A stretch of DNA of 64,000 bases, taken from contig OZ253669.1 of assembly GCA_965263375.1 (NCBI GenBank), positions 2,170,001-2,234,000 of the forward strand, read 5' to 3'. The stretch comes from JAJFFW01 sp965263375 (GTDB lineage: Bacteria > Pseudomonadota > Alphaproteobacteria > Caulobacterales > Parvularculaceae). Positions 7,237 to 16,730 of this stretch are shown here, piece after piece. Below the pieces are notes generated by a model. That model saw only the letters and a list, made by a program, of their open reading frames with translations, was not told the origin of the DNA and did not search any database. The position numbers and the translations under genes are program-made. The number at the start of each line of letters is the position of its first letter. Position 1 is the stretch's first letter.

Positions 7237-8511
7237 CTAATCCTTCGCCAGCTCTTTTGCCGTATCGCGGACATTCTCCATCACCCGGAGGAGGTTGCCG
7301 CCCCAGATCTTTTCAATTGCGTCTTCGCTATAACCGCGTTTTACGAGTTCTAGGGTTACAGCCTCCGTCTGGCTGGCGTCGTTCCATCCGGTCACGCCGC
7401 CCCCGCCGTCAAAGTCGGACGCAATACCGACATGATCGACGCCAGCGACTTTAACCGCATGATCAATATGATCCACAAAATCAGAAACGGCGGCGCGCGC
7501 CGCAAACTCCCAGCGGCCCTTTAGCCGTTCGCGGTACGCCGCCTGCACCTCTTTTGAAGCCGCCATGCGCTTGGCGCGCGTTTCGACCCCAAGCTCTTTC
7601 GCAAGCTTTTTTTGAAAGGCGAGCTGGTCTTGGTTCAGGCCTTTAAGATAAGTGTCAAACGCAACGATCTGAACAACGCCGCCATTCGCCGCCAGGGCCT
7701 TAAGTTGCTCGTCATCAAGATTGCGCGCATTATCCGACACCGCTTTCACACCGGAATGAGAGGCGATGACCGGCGCGCGTGAAAACTCAACGGCCTGCAT
7801 CATTGTCGATTTGCCCGCATGGGAGACATCGACCATAATCCCAAGTTTATTCAGCTCACGCACGAGATCCTGCCCAAGGGGAGACAAACCGTTATGCATC
7901 GCCGCCCCCTCACCGACATCAGCGTTGGGGTTGGAGCTGTCGCCAAACTGGTTATGGCCAAAATGGGTGATCCCCACATAACGCACGCCCTGGGCGCGCC
8001 ACCATGGTAGGGTCGACAAATCATTCCCCAAGGGGAAAGCGTTCTCCATACCAATCAACGCGGCGCGACGACCAGATCGCACGATACGTCGCACATCTTT
8101 CGATGTGGTCGCCAGTGCGATGTCTTTTTCATAGGCGCCAATCATTCGCTTAATGGCGGCAAGGCGGATTTTGGCGATATGCTGCCCATGTTTCAGCCCA
8201 TGATCCGTCAACGGACCTTGCGGCGTATAAACAATATAAAAAACCGCATCCAAACCGCCCGCCCTCATTTTGGGCAGGTCCACTTGAAGCGCAGTAAACC
8301 CGCCAGGGTCCACTTCATGGGTGGCGAAATTTAAAGGAATGTCCACATGGGTGTCGAGGGTCAACACTTTATCATGGATACGCGCGGCTTTCTCAATAAG
8401 GGCGCTGTTAGGCAAATCCTGTTCGTCTTCAGCCAGCGCCGATCCGGCAAATGCGATGACTGCCATAGTTGACAATAAAAAGCCTTTAAGTTTTTTTGCC
8501 ACCCGCATCAT
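7237..8511 (-). CDS. Exported membrane dipeptidase (M19, renal dipeptidase family)
   Basis: The 424-residue protein has an N-terminal signal sequence (hydrophobic LLSTMAVIAFAGSALAE). The zinc-site motifs of the M19 family are present in order: DTHVDIP near residue 54, GMENAFPLG near 155, DVSHAG near 230, ASHSGVKAV near 252 and GIASDFDGGGG near 367. The family cleaves dipeptides in the periplasm or outside the cell. GGAG is placed suitably before the two adjacent ATG codons, and the first is used here. The stop is 10 bases from the end of the convergent S9 peptidase. Confidence 0.9.
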   Translation of the reverse strand: MMRVAKKLKGFLLSTMAVIAFAGSALAEDEQDLPNSALIEKAARIHDKVLTLDTHVDIPLNFATHEVDPGGFTALQVDLPKMRAGGLDAVFYIVYTPQGPLTDHGLKHGQHIAKIRLAAIKRMIGAYEKDIALATTSKDVRRIVRSGRRAALIGMENAFPLGNDLSTLPWWRAQGVRYVGITHFGHNQFGDSSNPNADVGEGAAMHNGLSPLGQDLVRELNKLGIMVDVSHAGKSTMMQAVEFSRAPVIASHSGVKAVSDNARNLDDEQLKALAANGGVVQIVAFDTYLKGLNQDQLAFQKKLAKELGVETRAKRMAASKEVQAAYRERLKGRWEFAARAAVSDFVDHIDHAVKVAGVDHVGIASDFDGGGGVTGWNDASQTEAVTLELVKRGYSEDAIEKIWGGNLLRVMENVRDTAKELAKD

Positions 8512-8535
8512 CGCATCTCCTATATATTATTGAAA

Positions 8536-10020
8536 TTAGGTTTGATCAGCCAACGTCTTCTTTACAGCTTCCACCACATCACCAAGTGGCGCTGTAAACT
8601 GGGCGGGCCGCCCCTCGCGCCATTCAGTATTATCTTCAATTTCTTTCGATAGCGCCGCGCCAAGTTTAAGGTCTTTAATCGTAACCTCGCCTTTTGCGCG
8701 TTCGTCTTCGCCTTGAATCACAACTAAAGGCGCTGCGCGCTTGTCAGCGTATTTCATTTGCGCGCGCATGCCCGATCCACCGAGGTAAACCTCCGCTCTG
8801 ACGCCCGCGGCTCGAAGCGCGCCCGCCATTGCTTGGTAGGCGGACATTTGATCAGCCTCGAGCGCCAAGATTACCACAGGCCCGGTTAACTCCGGCGCGC
8901 CGCCCTCTTTTAACTCAAGCGCCGCCAAGAGACGCGAAACACCAACGGAAATTCCCACCGCTGGCACATCGACACCTTTAAACCGCCGGATCAGTCCGTC
9001 ATAACGCCCGCCCGACGCGATGGAGCCAACCCGCACAGGGCGGCCCTTTTCGTCCTCAACGCCAAAACCAAGCTCAGCCTCGAAAACAGGGCCGGTGTAA
9101 TATTCAAGACCGCGAATAACGGAAAAGTCTATTTTCGCCCGCTCATCATCAAGACCAAGCGCAGCGAGCCCCGTCGCCATTGCGTTCATCGTCGCAACAC
9201 CCTCAGCTCCAGCTTCCGTAGAACCGATAAGATTATCAAGCTTCGCGCAGGTTTCTGCGTTCGTCTCCGCGCTGGCCGCCATAAAGGCCATCACCCGCTC
9301 AATAGACGCATCGTCCAGTTTGGCGCCTTCGGTATAGTCGCCGCTTTCATCCTTTCGCCCCTCGCCGAGCAGTAGGGCGACGCCTTCCTCTCCCAGTCGG
9401 TCGAGCTTATCCATCGCGCGCAATACGCCGAGTTTTTTGTCCCCATCGCGCTCTTCATCGATACCAATGGTCTGGAGTAGACCCGTCAGCACACGGCGGT
9501 CATTCATGCGGATTTGATAATGCCCACGATCAAGCCCCGCCGCTTCCAACGCTTCGGCCAACATCGCGCACGCTTCGATATCTGCATAAGGCGCTGGCGC
9601 GCCGACAGTATCTGCATCGCATTGGGTAAACTGGCGGAACCGGCCAGGCCCCGGCTTTTCATTGCGCCAAACAGGGCCCACCTGATAACGCCGGAAGGGC
9701 TTGGGCAACGCATCGTAACGCTCCGCCGCAAAACGCGCGAGCGGCGCCGTCAAATCATAGCGCAGGCTGACCCACTGATCGTCGTCATCTTGAAGAGAGA
9801 AGACCCCCTGATTAGGCCGATCGACATCGGGCAAAAACTTGCCAAGCGCATCGGTATATTCAAAGGCCGGAGTCTCCAACGGATCAAACCCATAAGCCTC
9901 GTAAACTTTGGTGATACGGGCGAGCATATCGCGTTCAGCCGCGATCTCAGCCCCTAAACGGTCGCGAAAACCGCGCGGGGTGCGCGCCTTCGGCCGGAAT
10001 GTTTTCTTTGGTTTCGCCAT
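8536..10020 (-). CDS. hisS: Histidyl-tRNA synthetase
   Basis: The 494-residue class II synthetase charges tRNA-His in the cytoplasm. Motif 1 region begins RTPRGFRDRLG, motif 2 is GPVWRNEKPGPGRFRQF, the histidine-binding loops are RGLEYYTGPVFE and ASGGRYDGL, and motif 3 contains GISVGVSRL. The ATG at 10020 was preferred over a TTG 24 codons upstream because the protein then starts MAKPKKTFRPKARTPRG, as expected for the family, and the longer N-terminus matches nothing. There is no strong Shine-Dalgarno. It may be co-transcribed with the dipeptidase gene 24 bases downstream. Confidence 0.95.
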   Translation of the reverse strand: MAKPKKTFRPKARTPRGFRDRLGAEIAAERDMLARITKVYEAYGFDPLETPAFEYTDALGKFLPDVDRPNQGVFSLQDDDDQWVSLRYDLTAPLARFAAERYDALPKPFRRYQVGPVWRNEKPGPGRFRQFTQCDADTVGAPAPYADIEACAMLAEALEAAGLDRGHYQIRMNDRRVLTGLLQTIGIDEERDGDKKLGVLRAMDKLDRLGEEGVALLLGEGRKDESGDYTEGAKLDDASIERVMAFMAASAETNAETCAKLDNLIGSTEAGAEGVATMNAMATGLAALGLDDERAKIDFSVIRGLEYYTGPVFEAELGFGVEDEKGRPVRVGSIASGGRYDGLIRRFKGVDVPAVGISVGVSRLLAALELKEGGAPELTGPVVILALEADQMSAYQAMAGALRAAGVRAEVYLGGSGMRAQMKYADKRAAPLVVIQGEDERAKGEVTIKDLKLGAALSKEIEDNTEWREGRPAQFTAPLGDVVEAVKKTLADQT

Positions 10021-10204
10021 AGCGTTCGTTGGTAAACGATGCGCCCTTTCAGGGCAATCAACAAGATAGGGCACAACGGATCGGCCGTGCAAAAAGCCGC
10101 AGCACGCCCTCGCATAAGCAACCCGCAGCCTTCATAAAATTCGTTTAGCTTTTACAAAGCCAATCGGTCCATAGTGCCAGCATATCTAGAGAGTTTAGAC
10201 CGCC

Positions 10205-11017
10205 ATGCCATTTATCCAACTTCTCGTTATCGCAATTGTTCAAGGGATCACGGAGTTTTTACCCATATCATCCTCCGCCCATTTGATCTTGGCGCCTTTG
10301 GCGGTGAAGGGTTGGGCGGATCAAGGCCCCTTAATTGACGTTGCGGCCCATGTGGGCTCCCTCGGCGCGGTGCTAATCTATTTTCGGTCAGAAACGGCGA
10401 TGCTGTTTCGCGGCGGCATCGACACCTTGCGTTTTAAGGAAAGCCCCGACCGTAAACTTTTTTTGATGATCGCCGCAGCCACCATCCCAATCTTAGCACT
10501 CGCAGGCGTATTTGTTGTTTTTGATATTATTGATGCATTGCGCTCCCCCATTGTGATCGGCTGGGCCAGCATTATCTTCGGCGCCCTTCTGTGGCACGGC
10601 GACCGCCAGCCCGTAAAACACAAAGCGATCGACAAGATTACCTGGCGCCATGTCATGACCATCGGAGCCGCGCAAATGCTCGCCATTATCCCTGGGGCCA
10701 GCCGTTCTGGCGTCACCATGACCGCCGCACGCTATATCGGATGGTCACGCACTGAAGCGGCGCGTTTTTCGATGCTTCTGGCGATTCCGACTATTTCAGC
10801 ATTTGGTCTTTTTGCTGGTCTTGAGCTGGTAAAAGACGGCGCAGATGCGGACCTGGCAGCCGCCGCTATTGTGGCCGCCCTATCCTTCTTTGCCGCATAC
10901 GCCGCCATAGCGGTCTTTATGCGCCTCACCCGCTCCGTTGATTTCACCCCATTTGTGATCTATCGAATTTTGATGGGCGTTGGCCTTTTGCTGTTTGCAG
11001 GAAATCTTGGCGGCTAA
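10205..11017 (+). CDS. uppP: Undecaprenyl-diphosphate phosphatase UppP (BacA)
   Basis: The 270-residue polytopic membrane protein recycles undecaprenyl pyrophosphate to the monophosphate carrier used for peptidoglycan and other surface polymers. The two active-site regions are GITEFLPISSSAHL at residues 14-27 and PGASRSGVTMT near 162. About eight hydrophobic segments span the protein, and its length is normal for the family. It stands alone, divergent from hisS. Confidence 0.96.
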   Translation: MPFIQLLVIAIVQGITEFLPISSSAHLILAPLAVKGWADQGPLIDVAAHVGSLGAVLIYFRSETAMLFRGGIDTLRFKESPDRKLFLMIAAATIPILALAGVFVVFDIIDALRSPIVIGWASIIFGALLWHGDRQPVKHKAIDKITWRHVMTIGAAQMLAIIPGASRSGVTMTAARYIGWSRTEAARFSMLLAIPTISAFGLFAGLELVKDGADADLAAAAIVAALSFFAAYAAIAVFMRLTRSVDFTPFVIYRILMGVGLLLFAGNLGG

Positions 11018-11324
11018 GGCCGCGGCTGTGACTTCAGTCACAAGGTGGCTCCCTTCTATGCGCTAACTTGCCGCGTGGGCGTGAAGCCCAATGTTTATAG
11101 GGTTTGTTAGCGTTAACAGAAGAATTGAAAAATAAATTCATTTTCTTTTCGAAATGAAGCAACTAAGGGAACAACCGTAGATAGTGGGTTCCCAGCCCGC
11201 ACATTGAAATGTTATAAAATATCCTTACGTTAGTATCATAATAAACCGAGCGCTGTTTAGGCTTTGCTAGCTAAATTGCGGCATGATGATTGAGCAACGG
11301 CGCAACACGTTGAGGACACACATT
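11018..11324. other. Intergenic region between uppP and the DUF1150 gene
   Basis: No gene is seen. A small hairpin TGTGAC-ttca-GTCACA (11027-11042) follows the uppP stop but has no T-tract. The rest is AT-rich around 11130-11250 and presumably holds the promoter of the DUF1150 gene; no clear boxes were recognised. Confidence 0.4.
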
Positions 11325-11615
11325 ATGGACAATAAAGGCTTTATCGCCCACGAGGACACGTCTCGCCATATGACAGCAAAGGAATTTGCTGAGCTTGGCG
11401 GCCGTAAACTCGTCTATGTCCGCCCGGTACTGGCCAAAGACGTGATGGATGACCCGGAAGTTGAGGAAGATTTCCTTAACGTCGACATCCCGATGGACGC
11501 AACCCTTTATGCGGTTCATGCGGCTGACGGCGAACGCCTTGCCCTTGTCGGCGATCGCGACCTCGCTTTTGCCGCCGCACGCCAATATGAAATGAACCCT
11601 GTTAGCGCTCACTAA
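11325..11615 (+). CDS. DUF1150 family protein
   Basis: The 96-residue cytoplasmic protein resembles the DUF1150 family, small proteins of alphaproteobacteria often found beside small heat-shock proteins; no molecular function is established. The characteristic core is LGGRKLVYVRPV near residue 27, followed by an acidic segment and LYAVHAADGERLALVGDRD. The ATG at 11325 (MDNKGF) was chosen over one 14 codons upstream because the protein then aligns with the expected family start and TGAGGA lies about 9 bases upstream. It is monocistronic with its own terminator. Confidence 0.75.
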   Translation: MDNKGFIAHEDTSRHMTAKEFAELGGRKLVYVRPVLAKDVMDDPEVEEDFLNVDIPMDATLYAVHAADGERLALVGDRDLAFAAARQYEMNPVSAH

Positions 11616-11635
11616 TTTTCAATCGCGCAAAAATT

Positions 11636-11666
11636 AAGGCGCCCCAAATAGGCGGCGCCTTCTTTG
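11636..11666 (+). terminator. Terminator after the DUF1150 gene
   Basis: AAGGCGCC pairs with GGCGCCTT across a 10-base loop, followed by CTTTG. The stem is strong and the T-tract short. Confidence 0.65.
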
Positions 11667-11931
11667 CTGATGCGCGCCGCCCTAAATATACCCCTCACAA
11701 CATTTCCCACCGACCGCAGACCTTCAAGCAATCACTATCTGATTGCTTGATTGAAGCTTTTTGGCGGCTCTACGCTTAGTTGCGGCAACGATAGGGTCTC
11801 ATCAGGCCTATTCAATTTTTCTTGATAACGCGGCATTTTATTAAAATACCGGACGCGGGCCGTGCAATTTGTCACAAAAATGTATCAATAACCCCATACA
11901 GCAGAAGGATATATAATTAAGGATAATCCTA
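11667..11931. promoter_or_regulatory. Upstream region of the phosphate transporter with a weak Pho-box-like site
   Basis: No gene is present in this interval. TTGTCAC (11869-11875) and ATGTATC (11880-11886) are two heptamers spaced 11 bases apart with an A-rich spacer, the geometry of a PhoB box (CTGTCAT repeats). The match is partial, so PhoB control of the transporter is a suggestion only. AAGGAT at 11905-11925 provides a ribosome binding site for the GTG start at 11932. Confidence 0.35.
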
Positions 11932-13137
11932 GTGTTTGATATTTCATTATTCGCCGCCATCGGTTTCCTATTCGCGGCCTATGCGGTTGTCGGTAACGAC
12001 GCACTTCAAACCCTCGGAACCTTTATTAACTCAAATAGCCGCCTGCACTGGTCAGTTCTGTTCGCCTTCGCCGCAACCGTTCTTGTCGCGACCTTTACAT
12101 ACGGATGGATCGCCAATGGCGGGGACCCGTCTTATGGGCGTCTCGCGAATGCGGAAAAATATCCGGCTGTTGACGTTCAATGGTATCACACACTGCCCCC
12201 GCTTATGCTGCTTGTTATAACGCGCTTTGGGGTGCCCGTTTCGACATCCTTTATGGTGCTGACGATTTTCGCCACAATGGGCGGGCTGTCGTCCATGTTG
12301 CAAAAATCAATGATCGGCTACAGCCTCGCCTTCACCGTTGGCTTGGTCGTTTATGTGATCCTTTCACATACGTTAGAAAAGTTCTTCCGCAAAACAGAAC
12401 AACATCAACACCACCCAGTTTGGGTCGTCTTACAGTGGATTACGACAGCTTACCTTTGGTCCGTTTGGTTGATCCAGGATTTTGCGAATATCTTCGTGTT
12501 CTTGCCCCGCCAACTTTCCGCGCTGGAGGGCTTTTCCGCGATGGCGGCGATTGTTCTATTGCTTGCTTATACATTCGCTAATCGCGGCGGCCCGGTTCAG
12601 AAAATTCTGCGCTCCAAAACAGCGGTTACGGATATTCGCTCTGCAACCGTGATCGACTTCACATATGCATCTCTGCTCTATTATTTCAAAGAATTGAGCG
12701 ACATTCCGATGAGCACGACCTTCGTATTCTTGGGCCTAATCGCTGGCCGGGAATATGGCTTCGCCCTAACCCAGAAGGCGGTCAGCTTCTTGCGCACCTG
12801 TCAAACAGCGCTCTCGGACGTTGCGAAAGCCTATATCGGTCTTGTTCTTTCCATCAATATGGCGATCGGCCTGCCATTTCTTGCGAAGGGATTATCAAAC
12901 GACGGCGTATTCAACTTCGCTGAGCTTATCCCGACCATGAGCTATGGCGTGTTTATCGCGCTGGCGAATTTAATGCTGATCCCGGTTACCTTGCACCTAA
13001 CGAAGCAATCGCCGGTTAGAATGATTATCTTCACTGTGGCTCTCGGTCTTGGCCTGGCCGCCTTCTTTATCTTTGATCCACTTACGGATGTTTCCTTAGA
13101 GCCCATTTTAGAAAATTCAGACCACACCCCAAAGTGA
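11932..13137 (+). CDS. PiT-family inorganic phosphate transporter
   Basis: The 401-residue polytopic membrane protein belongs to the PiT family of phosphate/cation symporters. The family's duplicated signature is seen as AYAVVGNDALQTLG near residue 17 with GVPVSTSFMV near 100, and DIPMSTTFVFLGLIAGREYG near 257 in the second half. About ten hydrophobic helices are separated by a basic cytoplasmic loop (EKFFRKTEQHQHH). The start is a GTG. The first-repeat motif is slightly divergent from classical Pit (GANDxxN), so the substrate could be another oxyanion. A bidirectional terminator follows. Confidence 0.82.
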   Translation: MFDISLFAAIGFLFAAYAVVGNDALQTLGTFINSNSRLHWSVLFAFAATVLVATFTYGWIANGGDPSYGRLANAEKYPAVDVQWYHTLPPLMLLVITRFGVPVSTSFMVLTIFATMGGLSSMLQKSMIGYSLAFTVGLVVYVILSHTLEKFFRKTEQHQHHPVWVVLQWITTAYLWSVWLIQDFANIFVFLPRQLSALEGFSAMAAIVLLLAYTFANRGGPVQKILRSKTAVTDIRSATVIDFTYASLLYYFKELSDIPMSTTFVFLGLIAGREYGFALTQKAVSFLRTCQTALSDVAKAYIGLVLSINMAIGLPFLAKGLSNDGVFNFAELIPTMSYGVFIALANLMLIPVTLHLTKQSPVRMIIFTVALGLGLAAFFIFDPLTDVSLEPILENSDHTPK

Positions 13138-13323
13138 GCCAAGCAGGCATTCTGCTGGCCAAGGGAGGATGCGAATTGGATGAATTTTTCTAACGACTCT
13201 CAATTTAACGCTTAAAAGCCTGAAGACTACCGTCATGTGAACCGCTGACGCGCAGGTTATCTACATATTGTGCGGCGCTGGGCTGCGTTTTTGTACAGGC
13301 GTCTTGCCCCCGTTTCCACAATG

Positions 13324-13357
13324 AAAAGGCCCGCACTTTTTAAAAGTGCGGGCCTTT
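13324..13357. terminator. Bidirectional terminator between phosphate transporter and isocitrate lyase
   Basis: A near-perfect 16-base inverted repeat AAAGGCCCGCACTTTT / AAAAGTGCGGGCCTTT has T-rich ends in both directions. It is 28 bases past the isocitrate lyase stop on the minus strand. Confidence 0.85.
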
Positions 13358-13385
13358 CAGCATTATCACTAGTCTTGGCAGGACG

Positions 13386-14978
13386 TTACGAGAACTGGTT
13401 CATCGTATTGTCTTCACCAGCAGCTTTAAGGGCTGCGTCACCAGCGAAGTATTCTTTGTGGTCATCACCAATGTCCGAACCGGCCATATTCTGGTGCTTA
13501 ACGCATGCGATGCCTTGACGGATTTCTTTCCGCTGAACGCCAGCAACATAACCGAGCATGCCCTGTTCACCGAAATATTCTTTCGCAAGATTGTCGGTGG
13601 ACAATGCCGCTGTGTGATATGTCGGCAAAGTGATCAAATGGTGGAAGATGCCAGCACGCTTTGAGCCATCCGCCTGGAATGTCCGGATTTTCTCATCAGC
13701 TTCAGCCGCCAAGTCAGTCGCATCATACTCTTCACTCATTAGCTTCGCACGATCATAAGCGGAAACATCTTTGCCCGCTTTTTCCCACGCATCAAAGACT
13801 TGCTGACGGAAGTTCAAAGTCCAGTTGAAGGACGGTGAATTGTTGTAAACAAGTTTCGCATTTGGAATAACTTCACGAATACGGTCAACCATGCCAGCAA
13901 TTTGCTCAACATGCGGTTTTTCGGTTTCGATCCAAAGAAGGTCGGCGCCGTTCTGCAAAGACGTTACGCAGTCTAAAACGCAGCGATCTTCGCCTGTGCC
14001 CGGCAAGAACTGGTACAAGTTTGACGGCAACCGTTTTGGACGCAGCAATTTGCCGTCACGTTTAATGACAACTTCGCTAGAACCAAGGTCTTCTGCACTA
14101 ACCTCTTCACAATCAAGGTAAGCATTGTACTGATCACCAAGATCGCCTGGTTCATGACTGATAGCGATCTGCTTCGTGAGGCCAGCACCCAGAGAATCTG
14201 TACGTGTAACGACAACACCATCCTCAACACCGAGCTCTAAGAACGCATAGCGACAAGCGCGAACCTTGGCGATGAAATCTTCATGAGGAACGGTAACTTT
14301 ACCATCTTGGTGGCCGCACTGCTTTTCGTCAGAAACCTGATTTTCAATTTGAAGGGCGCAGGCGCCTGCTTCAATCATTTTCTTAGCAAGCAGATAGGTC
14401 GCTTCAGCGTTACCGAAACCAGCATCGATATCAGCGATAATCGGAACAACATGGGTCTGATAATTATCAACCGCCGTTAACAGCTCTTGCTCTTTCGCCT
14501 TGTCGCCTGCTGTGCGGGCCGCATCAATGCCACGGAACATCATGCCAAGTTCACGCGCATCAGCCTGACGCAAGAAAGTGTAAAGCTCTTCAATCAAGGC
14601 CGGAACAGAAGTCTTTTCATGCATTGACTGATCCGGTAGCGGACCAAAATCGGAACGCAATGCAGCGACCATCCAACCAGAAAGATACAAGTAACGTTGT
14701 TTTGTATCGCCAAAGTGTTTCTTGATGGAAATCATTTTCTGTTGGCCGATAAACCCATGCCAGCAGCCCAGAGATTGAGTGTATTGCGATGGATCAGCAT
14801 CATATGCAGCCATATCCTTGCGCATGATGGCGGCTGTATAACGCGCAATGTCCAATCCGGTTTGGAAACGGTTTTGCAAACGCATCCGCGCGACAGATTC
14901 TGGGTTAATACCGTCCCATGTTCCGTCATAGCTTTTAATAAGCTGGCTGACCTTATTGGTCTCTTCTTGGTATGACAT
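13386..14978 (-). CDS. aceA: Isocitrate lyase (long form)
   Basis: At 530 residues this is the long form found in Pseudomonas and many alphaproteobacteria. The enzyme splits isocitrate to succinate and glyoxylate, opening the glyoxylate bypass for growth on acetate and fatty acids. The catalytic-loop cysteine is in DEKQCGHQDGKV near residue 220 (KKCGH in other forms), with IADIDAGFGNAEATYLL near 175 and YNNSPSFNW near 375 shaping the active site. It is divergent from a ScfR-type regulator, its probable controller. The malate synthase partner is not in the window. Confidence 0.95.
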   Translation of the reverse strand: MSYQEETNKVSQLIKSYDGTWDGINPESVARMRLQNRFQTGLDIARYTAAIMRKDMAAYDADPSQYTQSLGCWHGFIGQQKMISIKKHFGDTKQRYLYLSGWMVAALRSDFGPLPDQSMHEKTSVPALIEELYTFLRQADARELGMMFRGIDAARTAGDKAKEQELLTAVDNYQTHVVPIIADIDAGFGNAEATYLLAKKMIEAGACALQIENQVSDEKQCGHQDGKVTVPHEDFIAKVRACRYAFLELGVEDGVVVTRTDSLGAGLTKQIAISHEPGDLGDQYNAYLDCEEVSAEDLGSSEVVIKRDGKLLRPKRLPSNLYQFLPGTGEDRCVLDCVTSLQNGADLLWIETEKPHVEQIAGMVDRIREVIPNAKLVYNNSPSFNWTLNFRQQVFDAWEKAGKDVSAYDRAKLMSEEYDATDLAAEADEKIRTFQADGSKRAGIFHHLITLPTYHTAALSTDNLAKEYFGEQGMLGYVAGVQRKEIRQGIACVKHQNMAGSDIGDDHKEYFAGDAALKAAGEDNTMNQFS

Positions 14979-15129
14979 GGCTATTCCCTTTTTACACAGT
15001 CATCAAAGCCGAAATCGCAGCCCTGATCGGACAATTATGATCAGGGTTCAATTCCATTCCCAGCGGCCATAACATGGCTCAAAGCAGCTTTATATAGCTT
15101 GCAGCCATACAAAAAGTTGACTTGTCAAT

Positions 15130-15169
15130 CTTTACAATATTTTGATGTAAACTTGTAAATCTTGTAAAG
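15130..15169. promoter_or_regulatory. Cluster of TTGTAAA motifs between aceA and scfR
   Basis: Within 40 bases the 258-base divergent region contains CTTTACAA (15130-15137), TGTAAA (15146), TTGTAAA (15153) and TTGTAAAG (15162-15169). The outer two form an inverted repeat. ScfR/RamB-type regulators bind between their own gene and glyoxylate-cycle genes, so this is the most likely operator; the motif itself is deduced only from repetition here. Confidence 0.5.
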
Positions 15170-15236
15170 TCGGCATAGTTTAGGGCGGCGAGAGCGCCCG
15201 AACCAAAAGTAGCAATAAAAACAAAAAGAAACCTTT

Positions 15237-16643
15237 ATGGCGAAAGATCGCGGCATATACATTGGCCCCAGGCTCAGGCGCCTTAGGCGAGAGCTTGGTC
15301 TCACGCAAGCTGGAATGGCGGAAGATCTAGAAATTTCAGCGTCTTACATCGCATTGATGGAACGCAATCAACGCCCGCTAACCGCAGATATGCTATTGCG
15401 ACTAGCACGCACCTATAAAGTTGACTTGGGCGACCTGGCCAGCAATCGGCAGGACGAAAATGTTGCACTGTTAAACAACATTATGCGCGACCCCTTGCTG
15501 ACAGATATCGATTTCGCCGCGTTGGAGACAAAAGATTTCGCCCATGGCTATCCGGGCTTTGCCGACGCGTTAATGCGACTTTACACAGCTTACAAAGAAA
15601 GTCAGCTTGCTCTCGCCGACCGCGGCGAAGACGCATTGGCGTCACACGATCCCATCGCTGAAGCGCGTCGTTTTTTAAGCGTTCGTAAAAATTCATTCCC
15701 CCTTCTCGACGATTTAGCCGAACGCATCGCGCAAGATGTCAACGCAGGCGACCGTCTGTCTGATCACCTATCGGCGCATCTAAAAAGCCGCCATGGGCTG
15801 AGCGTGCTACGCCTGGCCCCTGATATTATGGCCGGCGCGGTGCGTCGGTTTGATCGACACAGAAACCGTATCGTACTCGACAACACCTTGGATAATGCAA
15901 GCCAAGCTTTTCAACTCGCCCAACAAATCGCTTATCTAGAGATGCGAGAAATCGTTGATGAGATCATCGCTGAAGGATCTTTTGAAACCGAAAATGGCCG
16001 CGCCCTTACACGCCGGGCGCTCGCCAATTATGCGGCGGCGGCCATTTTAATGCCATATCGCGCCTTTGTACGCGCTGCAGAAAACCGGAACTATGATATT
16101 GAAGCCCTAGGAAGACAATTCAGCGCGAGCTTTGAACAAATCGCGCACAGACTAACAACCCTGCAAAAGCCTGGACAAGAAGGCGTGCCATTCTTTTTTA
16201 TTCGCGTCGATGCCGCTGGCAATGTTTCAAAACGTCTGGACGGCGCCGGCTTTCCTTTTGCGCGCCATGGGGGTTCGTGCCCTCTATGGTCCGTACACAC
16301 TGCATTTAGGCGGCCGCGGGAAATCCTTACCCAATGGGTTGAATTGCCGGACGGCGAGGCATTTTTTTCGATTGCACGAACCGTCACAGCTGGCGGCGGC
16401 GCCTATGGCGCGCCGCGCATTGAACGCGCCATCGCCCTTGGCTGCGCAGCCAAACACGCAGACCGCCTTATCTACGCCAAGGGCCGCAATCTATCACAAG
16501 AGCCCCCAACCCCAATAGGCGTAACCTGCAGGTTGTGTCACCGCACAGCCTGCACCGCACGGGCTGAACCGCCGATTGGCCGCCAAGTCGTTCCAGATGA
16601 TTATAGACGCGCCAGCGCGCCCTTTAGCTTTGAGGAAAGATAA
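15237..16643 (+). CDS. scfR: ScfR/RamB-type short-chain fatty acyl-CoA regulator
   Basis: The 468-residue protein has the family's three parts: an XRE helix-turn-helix at residues 10-65 (LRRLRRELGLTQAGMAEDL), a central IrrE/ImmA-like domain without an intact HEXXH zinc motif, and a DUF2083 C-terminal domain with clustered cysteines (VTCRLCHRTACTARAE near 437). Such proteins sense short-chain acyl-CoA and control glyoxylate-shunt and ethylmalonyl-CoA genes. Divergence from isocitrate lyase, with shared TTGTAAA motifs between them, supports this role. Activation versus repression cannot be decided from sequence. Confidence 0.85.
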   Translation: MAKDRGIYIGPRLRRLRRELGLTQAGMAEDLEISASYIALMERNQRPLTADMLLRLARTYKVDLGDLASNRQDENVALLNNIMRDPLLTDIDFAALETKDFAHGYPGFADALMRLYTAYKESQLALADRGEDALASHDPIAEARRFLSVRKNSFPLLDDLAERIAQDVNAGDRLSDHLSAHLKSRHGLSVLRLAPDIMAGAVRRFDRHRNRIVLDNTLDNASQAFQLAQQIAYLEMREIVDEIIAEGSFETENGRALTRRALANYAAAAILMPYRAFVRAAENRNYDIEALGRQFSASFEQIAHRLTTLQKPGQEGVPFFFIRVDAAGNVSKRLDGAGFPFARHGGSCPLWSVHTAFRRPREILTQWVELPDGEAFFSIARTVTAGGGAYGAPRIERAIALGCAAKHADRLIYAKGRNLSQEPPTPIGVTCRLCHRTACTARAEPPIGRQVVPDDYRRASAPFSFEER

Positions 16644-16730
16644 AAAAACACGTTATAGCTGTGAAGGGTCCACTCACCTCACCCAAATAAGCCTCAAGAA
16701 AACCCAGTTCAGCACCCCTATTCAGCAGCC

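Noticed and set aside
10021..10092. Longer HisS start (TTG, 24 additional codons)
   Set aside because: The additional N-terminus matches nothing in the family, and the ATG at 10020 gives the usual basic start.
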